Below, in pieces: positions 1 through 11,728 of a DNA stretch of 64,000 nt. This DNA is from Megascapheus bottae. Lineage: Eukaryota > Chordata > Mammalia > Rodentia > Geomyidae. Location: contig JANJXV010000263.1 in NCBI GenBank assembly GCA_024803745.1, positions 645,001-709,000 on the forward strand, in the 5' to 3' direction. The notes under the pieces were generated by a model that made no database searches, was not told where the DNA came from, and saw nothing but the letters and a program-made list of their open reading frames with translations. Position 1 is the stretch's first letter; each line of letters starts with the position of its first letter. Made by a program: the position numbers and the translations under genes.

Positions 1-3000
1 GTTAGGGTTATGGTTAGGGTTAGGGATAGGGGTTAGGGTTAGTGTTAGGGTTAGGTTAAGTGTTAGGGTTAGGTTTAGGGTAAGGGTTATTGTTAGTGTT
101 AGGTTTAGGGTTACGGTTAGGGTTAGGGTTAGGGTAAGGGTTAGTTTTAGGGTTAGGGTTAGGTTTAGGGTTAGGGTTAGGGTAAGGGTAAGTGTTAGTG
201 TTAGGGTTAGGGTTAGGTTAAGGGTTAGGTTTAGGGTTAGGGTTAGGGTTAGGGTTGCGGTTAAGATTAAGGTTAGGTTTAGGGTTAGGGCAAGGGTAAG
301 GGTTAGGGTTAAGTTTAGGGTTAGGGTTAGGTTTAGTGTTAGGGTTAGGGTTAGGGTAAGCGTAAGGGTTAGGGTTAGGATTGGGGTTAGGGTTAGGGTA
401 AAGGTTAGCGCTAGGTTTAGGGTTAGTGTTAGGTTTAGGGTTACGGTTAGGGTAAGGATAAGGGTTAGGGTTAGGGTTAGGGGATAGGTTTAGTGATGGG
501 GTTAAGGTTAGGGTTAGGGTAAGTGTTAGGATTAGGTTTAGGATAAGTGTAAGGTTTAGGGTGAATGGTAGGGTTAGGGGTAGGGTTAGGGTAAGTGTTA
601 GGCTTAGGATTAGGGTTAGGGTAGGAGTTAGGGTAAGGGTAAGTGTTAGGGTTAGGGTTAGGGTTACGATAAGGGTAAGCGTTAGGGTTAGGGTTAGTCT
701 TAGGGTTAGTGGTTAGGGTTATGTTTATGGTTAGGGTTAGGGTAAGGGTTAGTTTTAAGGGTTAAGGTTAGGTTTAGAGTAAGGCTTAGGGTCAGTGTTA
801 GGGTTAGGTTTAGGGTAAGGGTTAGGGTTAGGGTTGGGATTAGGGTAAGGGTTAGGGTTAGGTTTAGGTTAAGGGTAAGTTTTAGGGTTAGGGTCAGTGT
901 AAGGGTAAGGGTTAGGGTTAGAGTTAGGGTAAGGGTTAGGGTTAGGGTTAGGTTTATGGGTTAGGGTTCGTGTTAGGGTTAGGTTGAGGGTTAGGTTTAG
1001 GGTAAGGGTAAGTGTTAGGGTTAGGGTTAGGCTTAGGGTTAGGTTTAGGGTAAGGATAAGGGTTAGGGTTAGGGTTAGGTTTAGGTTTATGGTTAGGTTT
1101 AGGGTAAGTGTAAGTGTTAGGGTTAGGGTTAGGGTTAAGGTTGAAGTTAGGGTTAGGGTAATGGTTAGGGTTAGGTTTAGGGTAAGGATTAGGGTTAGGT
1201 TTAGGGTTAGTGTTAGAGTTAGTGTTAGGGTAAGGGTAAGGGTTAGGGTTAGTGTTAGGGTTAGGGTTAGGGGTTAGGGTTAGGGTAAGGGTTAGGGTTA
1301 GGGTTGGGGTTAAGATAAGTGTTGTGGTTAGGGTTAGGGTTAGGGTAATGGTAAGTGTTAGGGTTAGGGTTAGTTTTACAGTTGGGGTTAAGGTTAGGGT
1401 TAGGGCTAGGGTAAGGATAAAGGTTAGGGTTAGGGTTATGGTTAGGGTTAGGGTAAGGGTAAGGGGTAGGGTTAGGGTTAGGGTTAGGTTTAGGGTTGGG
1501 GTAAAGATTATGGTTAGGGTTAGGTAAGGGTAAGGGTTAGGGTTAGGGTTAGGGTTAGGGTAAGGGTAAGGGTTAGGGTTAGTGTTAGGTTTAGGTTTTA
1601 GGGTTAAGCTAAGGTTAGGTTTAGGTTTAGGGTTAGGGTTAGAGTAAGGGTAAGGGTTAGGGTTAGGGTTATGGTTAGATTTAGGGATAATTTTAGGGTT
1701 AGGGTTAGGGTAAGGGTAAGGGTTAGGTTTTGGTTTAGGGTTAATGTTAGGTTTAGGGCTAGGGTTAGCGTTAGGGTTAGTGTTAGGTTTAGGGTTAGGG
1801 TTTGGGTAAGGATAAGAGTTAGGTTTAGGGTTAGGGTTAGGGTAAGGGTTAGGGTTAGGGTTAGGGTTAGGGTGAGGATAAGGGTAAGTGTTAGGGTTAA
1901 TGTTAGGGTTAGGGTAAGTGTTAGGGTAAGTGTTAGGGTTATGGTTAAGGTTAGGGTTAGGGTTAGGGTAAGGGTATGTGTTAGGGTTACGGTTAAGTTT
2001 AGGGTAAGTGTTAGGGTTAGGGTTATTGTTAGGGATTGGGTGAGGGTAAATATTAGTGTTAGGGTTAGGGTTAGGGTTATGGTTAGGGGTTAGGGTTACA
2101 GTTAGGATTAGGGTTAGGTTTAGGGTTAGGGTTATGGTAAGGGTAAGGTTTAGGGTTAGGGTTAGGGTTCGGTTTAGGTTAGGGTTAGGGTTAGGGTTAC
2201 GGTTAGGGTTCGGGTTTGGGTGAGGGTAAATATTAGGGTTAGGGTTAGGGTTAGGGTTAGGGGTTAGGGTTAGGGTTGGGATTAGGGTTAGGGTTAGGGT
2301 TAGGGTTAGGGTTAGGGTAAGGGTAAGGTTTAGGGTTAGGGTTAGGGTTAGGTTAGGGTTAGGGTTAGGGTAAGGGTAAGGTTTAGGGTTAGGGTTAGGG
2401 TTAGGTTTAGGGTTAGGGTTAGGGTATATGTAAGGGTTAGGGTTATGGTTAGGGTTAGGGTTAGGGTAAAGGTTAGGGTAAGGGTTAGGGATAGACTTAG
2501 GTTTAGGTTGAGGGTTAGGGTTAGGGTTAGGGTTTGGATAAGTGTTAGGTTTAGGGTAAGGGTAAGGGTAAGTGTTAGGGTTAGGGTTAGGGTTAGGGTT
2601 AGGGTTAGGGTGAGGATAAGGGGAAGGGTTAGGGTTAGGTTTAGGATTACGGTTAGGTGTTAACGTTAGTGTTAGGGTTAGGTTAAGGGTTAGAGTTAGG
2701 GTTAGGGTTAGGGTTAGGATAAGGGTTAGGGTTAGGTTTAGGGTAAGGGTAAGTGTTAGGGATAGGGATAGGGTTAGGGTTAGGGTGAGTATAAGGGCAA
2801 GGGTTAAGGTTAGGGTTAGGGTAATGGTTACTGTTAGGGGTTAGGGTTAGTGTTAGTTTTAGGGTTAGGGTTAGGGTAAGGATAAGAGTTATGGTTAGGG
2901 TTAGTGTTATGGATAGGGTTAGGGTAAGGGTTAGGTTAGGTTTAGTGTTAGGGTAAGGGTATGTGTTAGGGTTAGGGTTACTGTTATGGTTAGTGTTAGG

Positions 3001-3930
3001 GTAAGGGTTATGGTTAGTGTTAGGGTAAGGGTAAGGGTTAGGGTTAGGGTTAGGCTTAGGGTTAGGTTAAGTGTTAGGGTAAGGGTTAGGGTTAGGGTTA
3101 GGTTTAGGGTTGGGGTTAAGGTTAGCGTTAGGGTTAGGGTTTGGGTAAGGGTAAGGGTTAGGGTTAGGGTTATGGTTAGGGTTAGTGGTTAGGGTTAGGG
3201 TTAGGATTAGGGTTAGGGTTAGGGTTAGGGTTAGGGTAAGGGTAAGGGTTAGAGTTAGGGTTATGGTTAGGTTTAGTGTTAGGCTTCGGGTAAGTTTAAG
3301 GGTTAGGGTTAGTATTAGGGTTAGGGTTAGGGTTAAGTTTGAGGTTAGAGTTAGGGTTAGGGTAAGGATTAGGGTTAGGGTTAGGGATACGTTTAAGTTT
3401 AGGGTAAGGGTTAGAGTTAGGGTTAGGTATACTGTTAAGGTTAGGGTAACGCCTAGGTTTAGGGTTTGGTTTAAAGTTGAATTTAGGGTTAGGGTTAGAG
3501 TAAGGGTTAGGTTTAGGGTTAGGGTAAGGTTTAGGTTTAGGGTTATGGTTAGGGTTAGAGTTAGGGTAAGGGTTAGGGTAATTGTAAGGGTTAGGGTTAG
3601 GATTAGGGTTAGGGTTAGGATTAGGTTTAAGGTTGAAGTTAGGGTTAGGGTTAGAGTAATGGTTAGGTTTAGGGTTACGGTAAGTGTTAGGTTAGGGTTA
3701 TGGTTAGGGTTAGAGTTAGGGTTAGGGTAATTGTAAGGGTTAGGGTTAGGGTTAAGGTTAGGCTAAGGGTTAAAGTTAGGTGTTAGGGTTAGTGTTAGGG
3801 TTAGGTTAAGGGTTAGGGATAGGGTTAGGTTTAGGATAAGGGTTAGGGTTTGGGTTAGGGTTAGGTAAGGGTTAGGGTTACGGTTAGGTTTAGGGTTGGG
3901 GTGAAGGTTAGGGTTAGGGTTAGGGTAAAG
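1..3930 (+). repeat. Degenerate TTAGGG satellite, left segment
   Basis: Near-continuous TTAGGG-type hexamers with frequent variants (TAAGGG, TTTAGGG, TTAGTG, TTAAGG, TTGGGG, TTACGG, TTAGCG). The + strand is the G-rich strand and cytosine is rare. I found no long tandem period here. The stretch around 709-810 resembles part of the block B unit, and 2.0-2.8 kb resembles 61.3-62.3 kb. Open frames here encode only Arg-Val type dipeptide repeats and are not genes. Confidence 0.95.
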
Positions 3931-4687
3931 TTAAGGGTTAGGGTTAGGGTTAGGGTTAGCGTAAGTGTTAAGGTTAGGGTTAGGGTTAGGGTTAGGGTTA
4001 GGGTAAAGGTAAGGGTTAGGGTTAGGGTAATGGTTAGGTCTTAGGGTTAGTGTTAGGGTTAGGTTTAGGGTTAGGGTTAGGATAAGGGTAAGTGTTAGGG
4101 TAAGGGTAAGGGTTAGGGTTAGGGTTAGGGTTAGGGAAATGGTAAGGATTAGGGTTATGGTTTGGATTAGGGTAAGGATTAGGGTTAGGTTTAGGGTTCG
4201 GGTAAGGAGTATGGTTAGGGTTAGGGTTAGCATTAAGGTTAGGGTTCGTTTTAGGTAAGGGTATGTGTTAGGGTTAGAGTTAGGGTCACCGTTAGGGTTA
4301 GGGGTTAGGGTTAGTTTTAGGTTTAGGCTTAGGGTTAGGGTTAGGGTAAGGGTAAGGGTAAGGGTTAGGGTAAGAATAAGGGTTAGGGTTAAGGTTAGGG
4401 CTAGTGTTAGGGTTAGGGTTAACGTTAGGTTTAGGGTGAGGGTTAGGGTAAGGTTTAGGGTTAGGTTTATTGTAACGGTTATGGTAAAGGTAAGGGTTAG
4501 AGTTAGGATTAGGGTTAGGTTTAGGTTAGGGTTATGGTTAGGGTAAGGGTAAGGGTTAGGGTTAAAGTTAGGGTTAGGTTTAGGGTTAGGGTGAGGGTAA
4601 GTGTAAGGGCTAGGGTTAGGGTTAGGTTTAGGGTTTGGGTTAGGGTAAGGGTAAGGGTTAGGGTTAGGGTTAGGGTTAGGTTTAGGG

Positions 4688-7600
4688 TTGGGTTTTAATG
4701 TTAGGTTTAGAGTTAGGGTAAGGGTAAGGGTTACGATTAGGGTTAGGGTTAGGGTAAGTGTTATTGTTAGGGTTAGGTTTAGGGTTACGGTTAGGGTTAG
4801 GGTTAGGGTTAGGGTAAGGGTATGTGTTAGGGTTAGGGTTAGGGTTAGGGTTAGGCTTAGTGTTAGGGTTAGCGTTAGGGTAAGGGTTAGGGTTAGGGTG
4901 AGGGTTAAGGTTAGGGTTAGGTTTAGGTTTCGGGTTACGGTTAGGTTTAGGGTTTCGGTTAGGGTAAGGGTAAGGATTAGGGTTAGGTTTAGGGTTAGAT
5001 TTAGTGTTGTGGTTAAGGTTAGGGTTAGATTAAGGGTTAGGGTTAGGTTTAGGGTAAGGGTAAGATTTTGGGTTAGGGTTAGGGTTAGGGTTGTGTTAAG
5101 GGCAAGGGTAAGGGTTATGGTTAGGTTTAGGGTTGGTTTAGGGTTAGGGTACTGGTAAGGGTTAGGGTTATGGTAAGGGTTAGGGTAAGGGTGGAGGTTA
5201 GGGTAAGGGTAAGGGTTAGGATTAGTGTTTGGGTTAGGTTCAGGGGTTAGGGTTATGGTTATGGTTAGGGTTAGGGGTTAGGGTTAGTGTTAGGGTTAGG
5301 TTAAGGGTTAGGATTAGGGTTAGGATAAGGGTTAGGTTTAGAGTTAGGGTTAGGTTTAGGGTTCTGGTTAGGGTAAGGGTAAGTGTTAGTGTTAGGGTTA
5401 GGGTTAGGTAAAGGTTTAGGGTTTGGGTTAGGGTTAGGTTTAGGGTTGGGGTTAATATTAGGGTTAGGGTTAGTGTTAGGGTTAGGGTTAGGGCAAGGGT
5501 AAGGGTTAGGGTTAAGTTTAGGGTTAGGGTTAGGGTTAGGGTCAGGGTCAGGGTTAGGGTAAGTGTAAGGGTTAGGATTAGGGTAAGGTTAGGGTTAGTG
5601 TTAAGGTTATGGTTAAGGTTAGGGTCAGGGTTAGGGTAAGAGTAAGGGTTAGGGTTACGGTTATGGTAAAGTTAAGTGTTAGGGTTAGGGTTAGGGTTAG
5701 CATAAGTGTTAAGGTTAGGGTTAGGGTTAGGGTTAGGGTTAGGTTTAGGTTTAGGGTTAGGATAAGGGTAAGTGTTAGGGTAAGGGTAAGGGTTATGGTT
5801 AGGGTTAGGGTTAGGGAAATGGTAAGGATTAGGGTTATGGTTTGGATTAGGGTAAGGATTAGGGTTAGGTTTAGGGTTAGGGTAAGGGGTATGGTTAGGG
5901 TTAGGGTTAGCATTAAGGTTAGGGTTTGGGTTAGGGTAAGGGTATGTGTTAGGGTTAGAGTTAGGTTCACGGTTAGGGTTAGGGGTTAGGGTTAGTTTTA
6001 GGTTTAGGCTTAGGGTTAGGGTTAGGGTAAGGGTAAGGGTTAGGGTAAGAATAAGGGTTAGGGTTAAGGTTAGGGCTAGGGTTAGGGTTAGGGTTAAGGT
6101 TAGGTTTAGGGTGAGGGTTAGGGTAAGGTTTAGGGTTAGGTTTATTGTTACGGTTATGGTAAAGGTAAGGGTTAGAGTTAGGATTAGGGTTAGGTTTAGG
6201 GTTAGGGTTAGGGTTAGGGTAAGGGTGAGGGTTAGGGTTAAAGTTAGGGTTAGCGTTAGGTTTAGGGTTAGGGTGAGGGTAAGTGTAAGGGCTAGGTTTA
6301 GGGTTAGGTTTAGGGTTTGGGTTAGGGAAAGGGTAAGGGTTAGGGTTAGGGTTAGGGTTAGGTTTAGGGTTGGGTTTTAATGTTAGGTTTAGAGTTAGGG
6401 TAAGGGTAAGGGTTAGGATTAGGGTTAGGGTTAGGGTAAGTGTAATTGTTAGGTTTAGGTTTAGGGTTACGGTTAGGGTTAGGGTTAGGGTTAGGGTAAG
6501 TGTATGTGTTAGGGTTAGGGTTAGGGTTAGGGTTAGGCTTAGTGTTAGGGTTAGCATTAGGGTAAGGGTTAGGGTTAGGGTGAGGGTTAAGGTTAGGGTT
6601 AGGTTTAGGTTTCGGGTTAGGGTAAGTGTAAGGATTAGGTTTAGGTTTAGGGTTAGATTTAGTGTTGTGGTTAAGGTTAGGGTTAGATTAACGGTTAGGG
6701 TTAGGTTTAGGGTAAGGGTAAGGTTTTGGGTTAGGGTTAGGGTTAGGGTTGTGTTAAGGGCAAGGGTAAGGGTTATGGTTAGGTTTAGGGTTGGTTTAGG
6801 GTTAGGGTACTGGTAAGGGTTAGGGTTATGGTAAGGGTTAGGGTAAGGGTGGAGGTTAGGGTAAGGGTAAGTGTTAGGGTTAGGTGGAGGGTTAAGATAA
6901 GGGTAAGGGTTAGGATTAGTGTTAGGGTTAGGTTTAGGGGTTAGGGTTATGGTTAGGGTTAGGGTTAGGGGTTAGGGTTAGTGTTAGGGTTAGGTTAAGG
7001 GTTAGGGTTAGGGTTAGGATAAGGGTTAGGTTTAGAGTTAGGGTTAGGTTTAGGGTTCTGGTTAGGGTAAGGGTAAGTGTTAGTGTTAGGGTTAGGGTTA
7101 GGTAAAGGTTTAGGGTTTGGGTTAGGGTTAGGTTTAGGGTTGGGTTTAATATTAGGGTTAGGGTTAGTGTTAGGGTTAGGGTTAGGGCAAGGGTAAGGGT
7201 TAGGGTTAAGTTTAGGGTTAGGGTTAGGGTTAGGGTCAGGGTCAGGGTTAGGGTAAGAGTAAGGGTTAGGATTAGGGTAAGGTTAGGGTTAGTGTTAAGG
7301 TTATGGTTAAGGTTAGGGTCAGGGTTAGGGTAAGAGTAAGGGTTAGGGTTAGGGTTAGGGTAAAGTTAAGGGTTAGGGTTAGGGTTAGGGTTAGGGTTAG
7401 GGTTAGGGTAAACGTAAGGGTTAGGGTTAGGGTAATGGTTAGGTCTTAGGGTTAGTGTTAGGGTTAGGTTTAGGGTTAGGGTTAGGATAAGGGTAAGTGT
7501 TAGGGTAAGGGTAAGGGTTAGGGTTAGGGTTAGATTTAGGGAAATGGTAAGGATTAGGGTTATGTTTTGGATTAGGGTAAGGATTAGGGTTAGGTTTAGG

Positions 7601-7695
7601 GTTAGGATAAGGTGTATGGTTAGGGTTAGGGTTAGCATTAAGGATAGGGTTAGGGTTAGGGTAAGGGTATGTGTTAGGGTTAGAGTTAGGGTCAC
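4688..7695 (+). repeat. Large duplication in block A, copy 1 (offset 7041 bp)
   Basis: This segment matches 11729-14790 with an exact offset of 7041 bp at many points (4688/11729, 5578/12619, 5609/12650, 5946/12987, 6370/13411). Near 6610 this copy lacks 24 bp that are present near 13655-13685, after which the offset becomes about 7065, and later about 7095. Two consecutive ~1.7 kb units were therefore copied together. The left edge lies somewhere between 4233 and 4688. Confidence 0.85.
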
Positions 7696-10600
7696 GGTTA
7701 GGGTTAGGGGTTAGGGTTAGTTTTAGGTTTAGGCTTAGGGTTAGGGTGAGGATAAGAGTTAGTTTGGGGCTAGGGTTAGGATTAGGGTAAGGGTAAGGGT
7801 CAGGGTTAGGGTTATGGTTAAGGTTAGGGTCAGGGTTAGGGTAAGGATAAGTGTTAGGGTTAGGGTTAAGGTAGGCTTAGGGTAAGTGTTAGGGTTAGAG
7901 TTAGGCTTAGGGTTAGGGTTAGGGTAAGGGTAAGGGTTAGGGTAAGAATAAGGGTTAGGGTTAAGGTTAGGGCCAGGGTTAGGGTTAGGGTTAAGGTTAG
8001 GTTTAGGGTGAGGGTTAGGGTAAGGTTTAGGGTTAGGTTTATTGTTACGGTTACGGTAAAGGTAACGTTAGAGTTAGGATTAGGGTTAGGTTTAGGGTTA
8101 GGGTTAGGGTTAGGGTAAGGGTAAGGGTTAGGGTTAAAGTTAGGGTTAGGGTTAGGTTTAGGGTTAGGGTGAGGGTAAGTGTAAGTGCTAGGGTTTGGGT
8201 TAGGTTTAGGGTTTGGTTTAGGGTAAGGTTAAGGGTTAGGGTTAGGGTTAGGGTTAGGTTTAGGGTTGGGTTTTAATGTTAGGTTTAGAGTTAGGGTAAG
8301 TGTAAGGGTTAGGATTAGGGTTAGGGTTAGGGTAAGGGTTACTGTTAGGGTTAGGTTTAGGGTTACGGTTAGGGTTAGGGTTAGGGTTAGGGTAAGGGTA
8401 TGTGTTAGGGTTAGGGTTAGGGTTAGGGTTAGGCATAGTGTTAGGGTTAGCGTTAGGGTAAGGGTTAGGGTTAGGGTTAGGGTTATGGTTAGGCTTAGGT
8501 TTAGGTTTCGGGTTACAGTTAGGTTTAGGGTTTCCGTTAGGGTAAGGGTAAGGATTAGGGTTAGGTTTAGGGTTAGATTTAGTGTTGTGGTTAAGGTTAG
8601 GGTTAGATTAAGGGTTAGGGTTAGGTTTAGGGTAAGGGTAAGGTTTTGGGTTAGGGTTAGGGTTAGGGTTGTGTTAAGGGCAAGGGTAAGGGTTATGGTT
8701 AGGTTTAGGGTTGGTTTAGGGTTAGGGTACTGGTAAGGGTTAGGGTTATGGTAAGGGTTAGGGTAAGGGTGGAGGTTAGGGAAAGGGTAAGTGTTAGGGT
8801 TAGGTGGAGGGTTAGGATAAGGATAAGGGTTAGTATTAGTGTTAGGGTTAGGTTTAGGGGTTAGGGTTAGGGTTATGGTTAGGGTTAGGGGTTAGGGTTA
8901 GTGTTAGGGTTAGGTTAAGGGTTAGGGTTAGGGTTAGGATAAGGGTTAGGTTTAGAGTTAGGGTTAGGTTTAGGGTTAGCGTTAGGGTAAGGGTAAGTGT
9001 TAGTGTTAGGGTTAGGGTTAGGTAAAGGTTTGGGTTAGGGTTACGGTTTGGGTTAGGGTTGGGTTTAATATTAGGGTTAGGGTTACTGTTAGGGTTAGGG
9101 TTAGGTCAAGGGTAAGGGTTAGGGTTAAGTTTAGGGTTAGGGTTAGGGTTAGGGTTAGGATAAGGGTAAGTGTTAGGGTAAGGGTAAGGGTTAGGGTTAG
9201 GGTTAGGTTTAGGGAAATGGTAAGGATTAGGGTTATGGTTTGCATTAGGGTAAGGATTAGGGTTAGGTTTAGGGTTAGGATAAGGGGTATTGTTGGGTTT
9301 AGGGTTAGCATTAAGGTTAGGGTTAGGGTTAGGGTAAGGGTATGTGTTAGGGTTAGAGTTAGGTTCACGGTTAGGTTTAGGGGTTAGGGTTAGTTTTAGG
9401 TTTAGGCTTAGGGTTAGGGTGAGGATAAGAGTTAGTTTGGGGCTAGGGTTAGGATTAGGGTAAGGGTAAGGGTCAGGGTTAGGGTTATGGTTAAGGTTAG
9501 GGTCAGGGTTAGGGTAAGGATAAGTGTTAGGGTTAGGGTTAGGGTAGGCTTAGGGTAAGTGTTTGGGTTAGAGTTAGGCTTAGGGTTAGGGTTAGGGTAA
9601 GGGTAAGGGTTAGGGTAAGAATAAGGGTTAGGGTTAAGGTTAGGGCCAGGGTTAGGGTTAGGGTTAAGGTTAGGTTTAGGGTGAGGTTCAGGGTAAGGTT
9701 TAGGGTTAGGTTTATTGTTACGGTTATGGTAAAGGTAAGGGTTAGAGTTAGGATTAGGGTTAGGTTTAGGGTTAGGGTTAGGGTTAGGGTAAGGGTAAGG
9801 GTTAGGGTTAAAGTTAGGGTTAGGGTTAGGTTTAGGGTTAGGGTTGGGTTTTAATGTTAGGTTTAGAGTTAGGGTAAGTGTAAGGGTTAGGATTAGGGTT
9901 AGGGTTAGTGTAAGGGTTATTGTTAGGGTTAGGTTTAGGGTTACGGGTAGGGTTAGGGTTAGGGTTAGGGTAAGGGTATGTGTTAGGGTTAGGGTTAGGG
10001 TTAGAGTTAGGCTAAGTGTTAGGGTTAGCGTTAGGGTAAGGGTTAGGGTTAGGATTAGGGTTAAGGTTAGGGTTAGGTTTAGGTTTCGGGTTACGGTTAG
10101 GTTTAGGGTTTCGGTTAGGGTAAGGGTAAGGATTAGGGTTAGGTTTAGGGTTAGATTTAGTGTTGTGGTTAAGGTTAGAGTTAGATTAAGGGTTAGGGTT
10201 AGGGTTAGGGTTGTGTTAAGGGCAAGGGTAAGGGTTATGGTTAGGTTTAGGGTTGGTTTAGGGTTAGGGTACTGGTAAGGGTTAGGATTATGGTAAGGGT
10301 TAGGGTAAGGGTAAGTGTTAGGGTTAGGTGGAGGGTTAGGATAAGGGTAATTGTTAGGATTAGTGTTAGGGTTAGGTTTAGGGGTTAGGGTTATGGTTAG
10401 GGTTAGGGTTAGGGGTTAGGGTTAGTGTTAGGGTTAGGTTAAGGGTTAGGGTTAGGGTTAGGATAAGGGTTAGGTTTAGAGTTAGGGTTAGGTTTAGGGT
10501 TCTGGTTAGGGTAAGGGTAAGTGTTAGTGTTAGGGTTAGGGTTAGGTAAAGGTTTAGGGTTTGGGTTAGGGTTAGGTTTAGGGTTGGGTTTAATATTAGG

Positions 10601-11728
10601 GTTAGGGTTAGTGTTAGGGTTAGGGTTAGGGCAAGGGTAAGGGTTAGGGTTAAGTTTAGGGTTAGGGTTAGGTTTAGGGTCAGGGTCAGGGTTAGGGTAA
10701 GAGTAAGGGTTAGGATTAGGGTAAGGTTAGGGTTAGTGTTAAGGTTATGGTTAAGGTTAGGGTCAGGGTTAGGGTAAGAGTAAGGGTTAGGGTTAGGGTT
10801 AGGGTAAAGTTAAGGGTTAGGGTTAGGGTTAGGGTTAGCGTAAGTGTTAAGGTTAGGGTTAGGGTTAGGGTTAGGGTTAGGGTAAACGTAAGGGTTAGGG
10901 TTAGGGTAATGGTTAGGTCTTAGGGTTAGTGTTAGGGTTAGGTTTAGGGTTAGGGTTAGGATAAGGGTAAGTGTTAGGGTAAGGGTAAGGGTTAGGGTTA
11001 GGGTTAGGTTTAGGGAAATGGTAAGGATTAGGGTTATGGTTTGGATTAGGGTAAGGATTAGGGTTAGGTTTAGGGTTAGGATAAGGGGTATGGTTAGGGT
11101 TAGGGTTAGCATTAAGGTTAGGGTTAGGGTTAGGGTAAGGGTATGTGTTAGGGTTAGAGTTAGGGTCATGGTTAGGGTTAGGGGTTAGGGTTAGTTTTAG
11201 GTTTAGGCTTAGGGTTAGGGTGAGGATAAGAGTTAGTTTGGGGCTAGGGTTAGGATTAGGGTAAGGGTAAGGGTCAGAGTTAGGGTTATGGTTAAGGTTA
11301 GGGTCAGGGTTAGGGTAAGGGTAAGTGTTAGGGTTAGGGTTAGGGTAGGCTTAGGGTAAGTGTTAGGGTTAGAGTTAGGCTTAGGGTTAGGGTAAGGGTT
11401 AGGGTAAGAATAAGGGTTAGGGTTAAGGTTAGGGCCAGGGTTAGGGTTAGGGTTAAGGTTAGGTTTAGGGTGAGGGTTAGGGTAAGGTTTAGGGTTAGGT
11501 TTATTGTTACGGTTATGGTAAAGGTAAGGGTTAGAGTTAGGATTAAGGTTAGGTTTAGGGTTAGGGTTAGGGTTAGGGTAAGGGTAAGGGTTAGGGTTAA
11601 AGTTAGGGTTAGGGTTAGGTTTAGGGTTAGGGTGAGGGTAAGTGTAAGGGCTAGGGTTAGGGTTAGGTTTAGAGTTTGGGTTAGGGTAACGGTAAGGGTT
11701 AGGGTTAGGGTTAGGGTTAGGTTTAGGG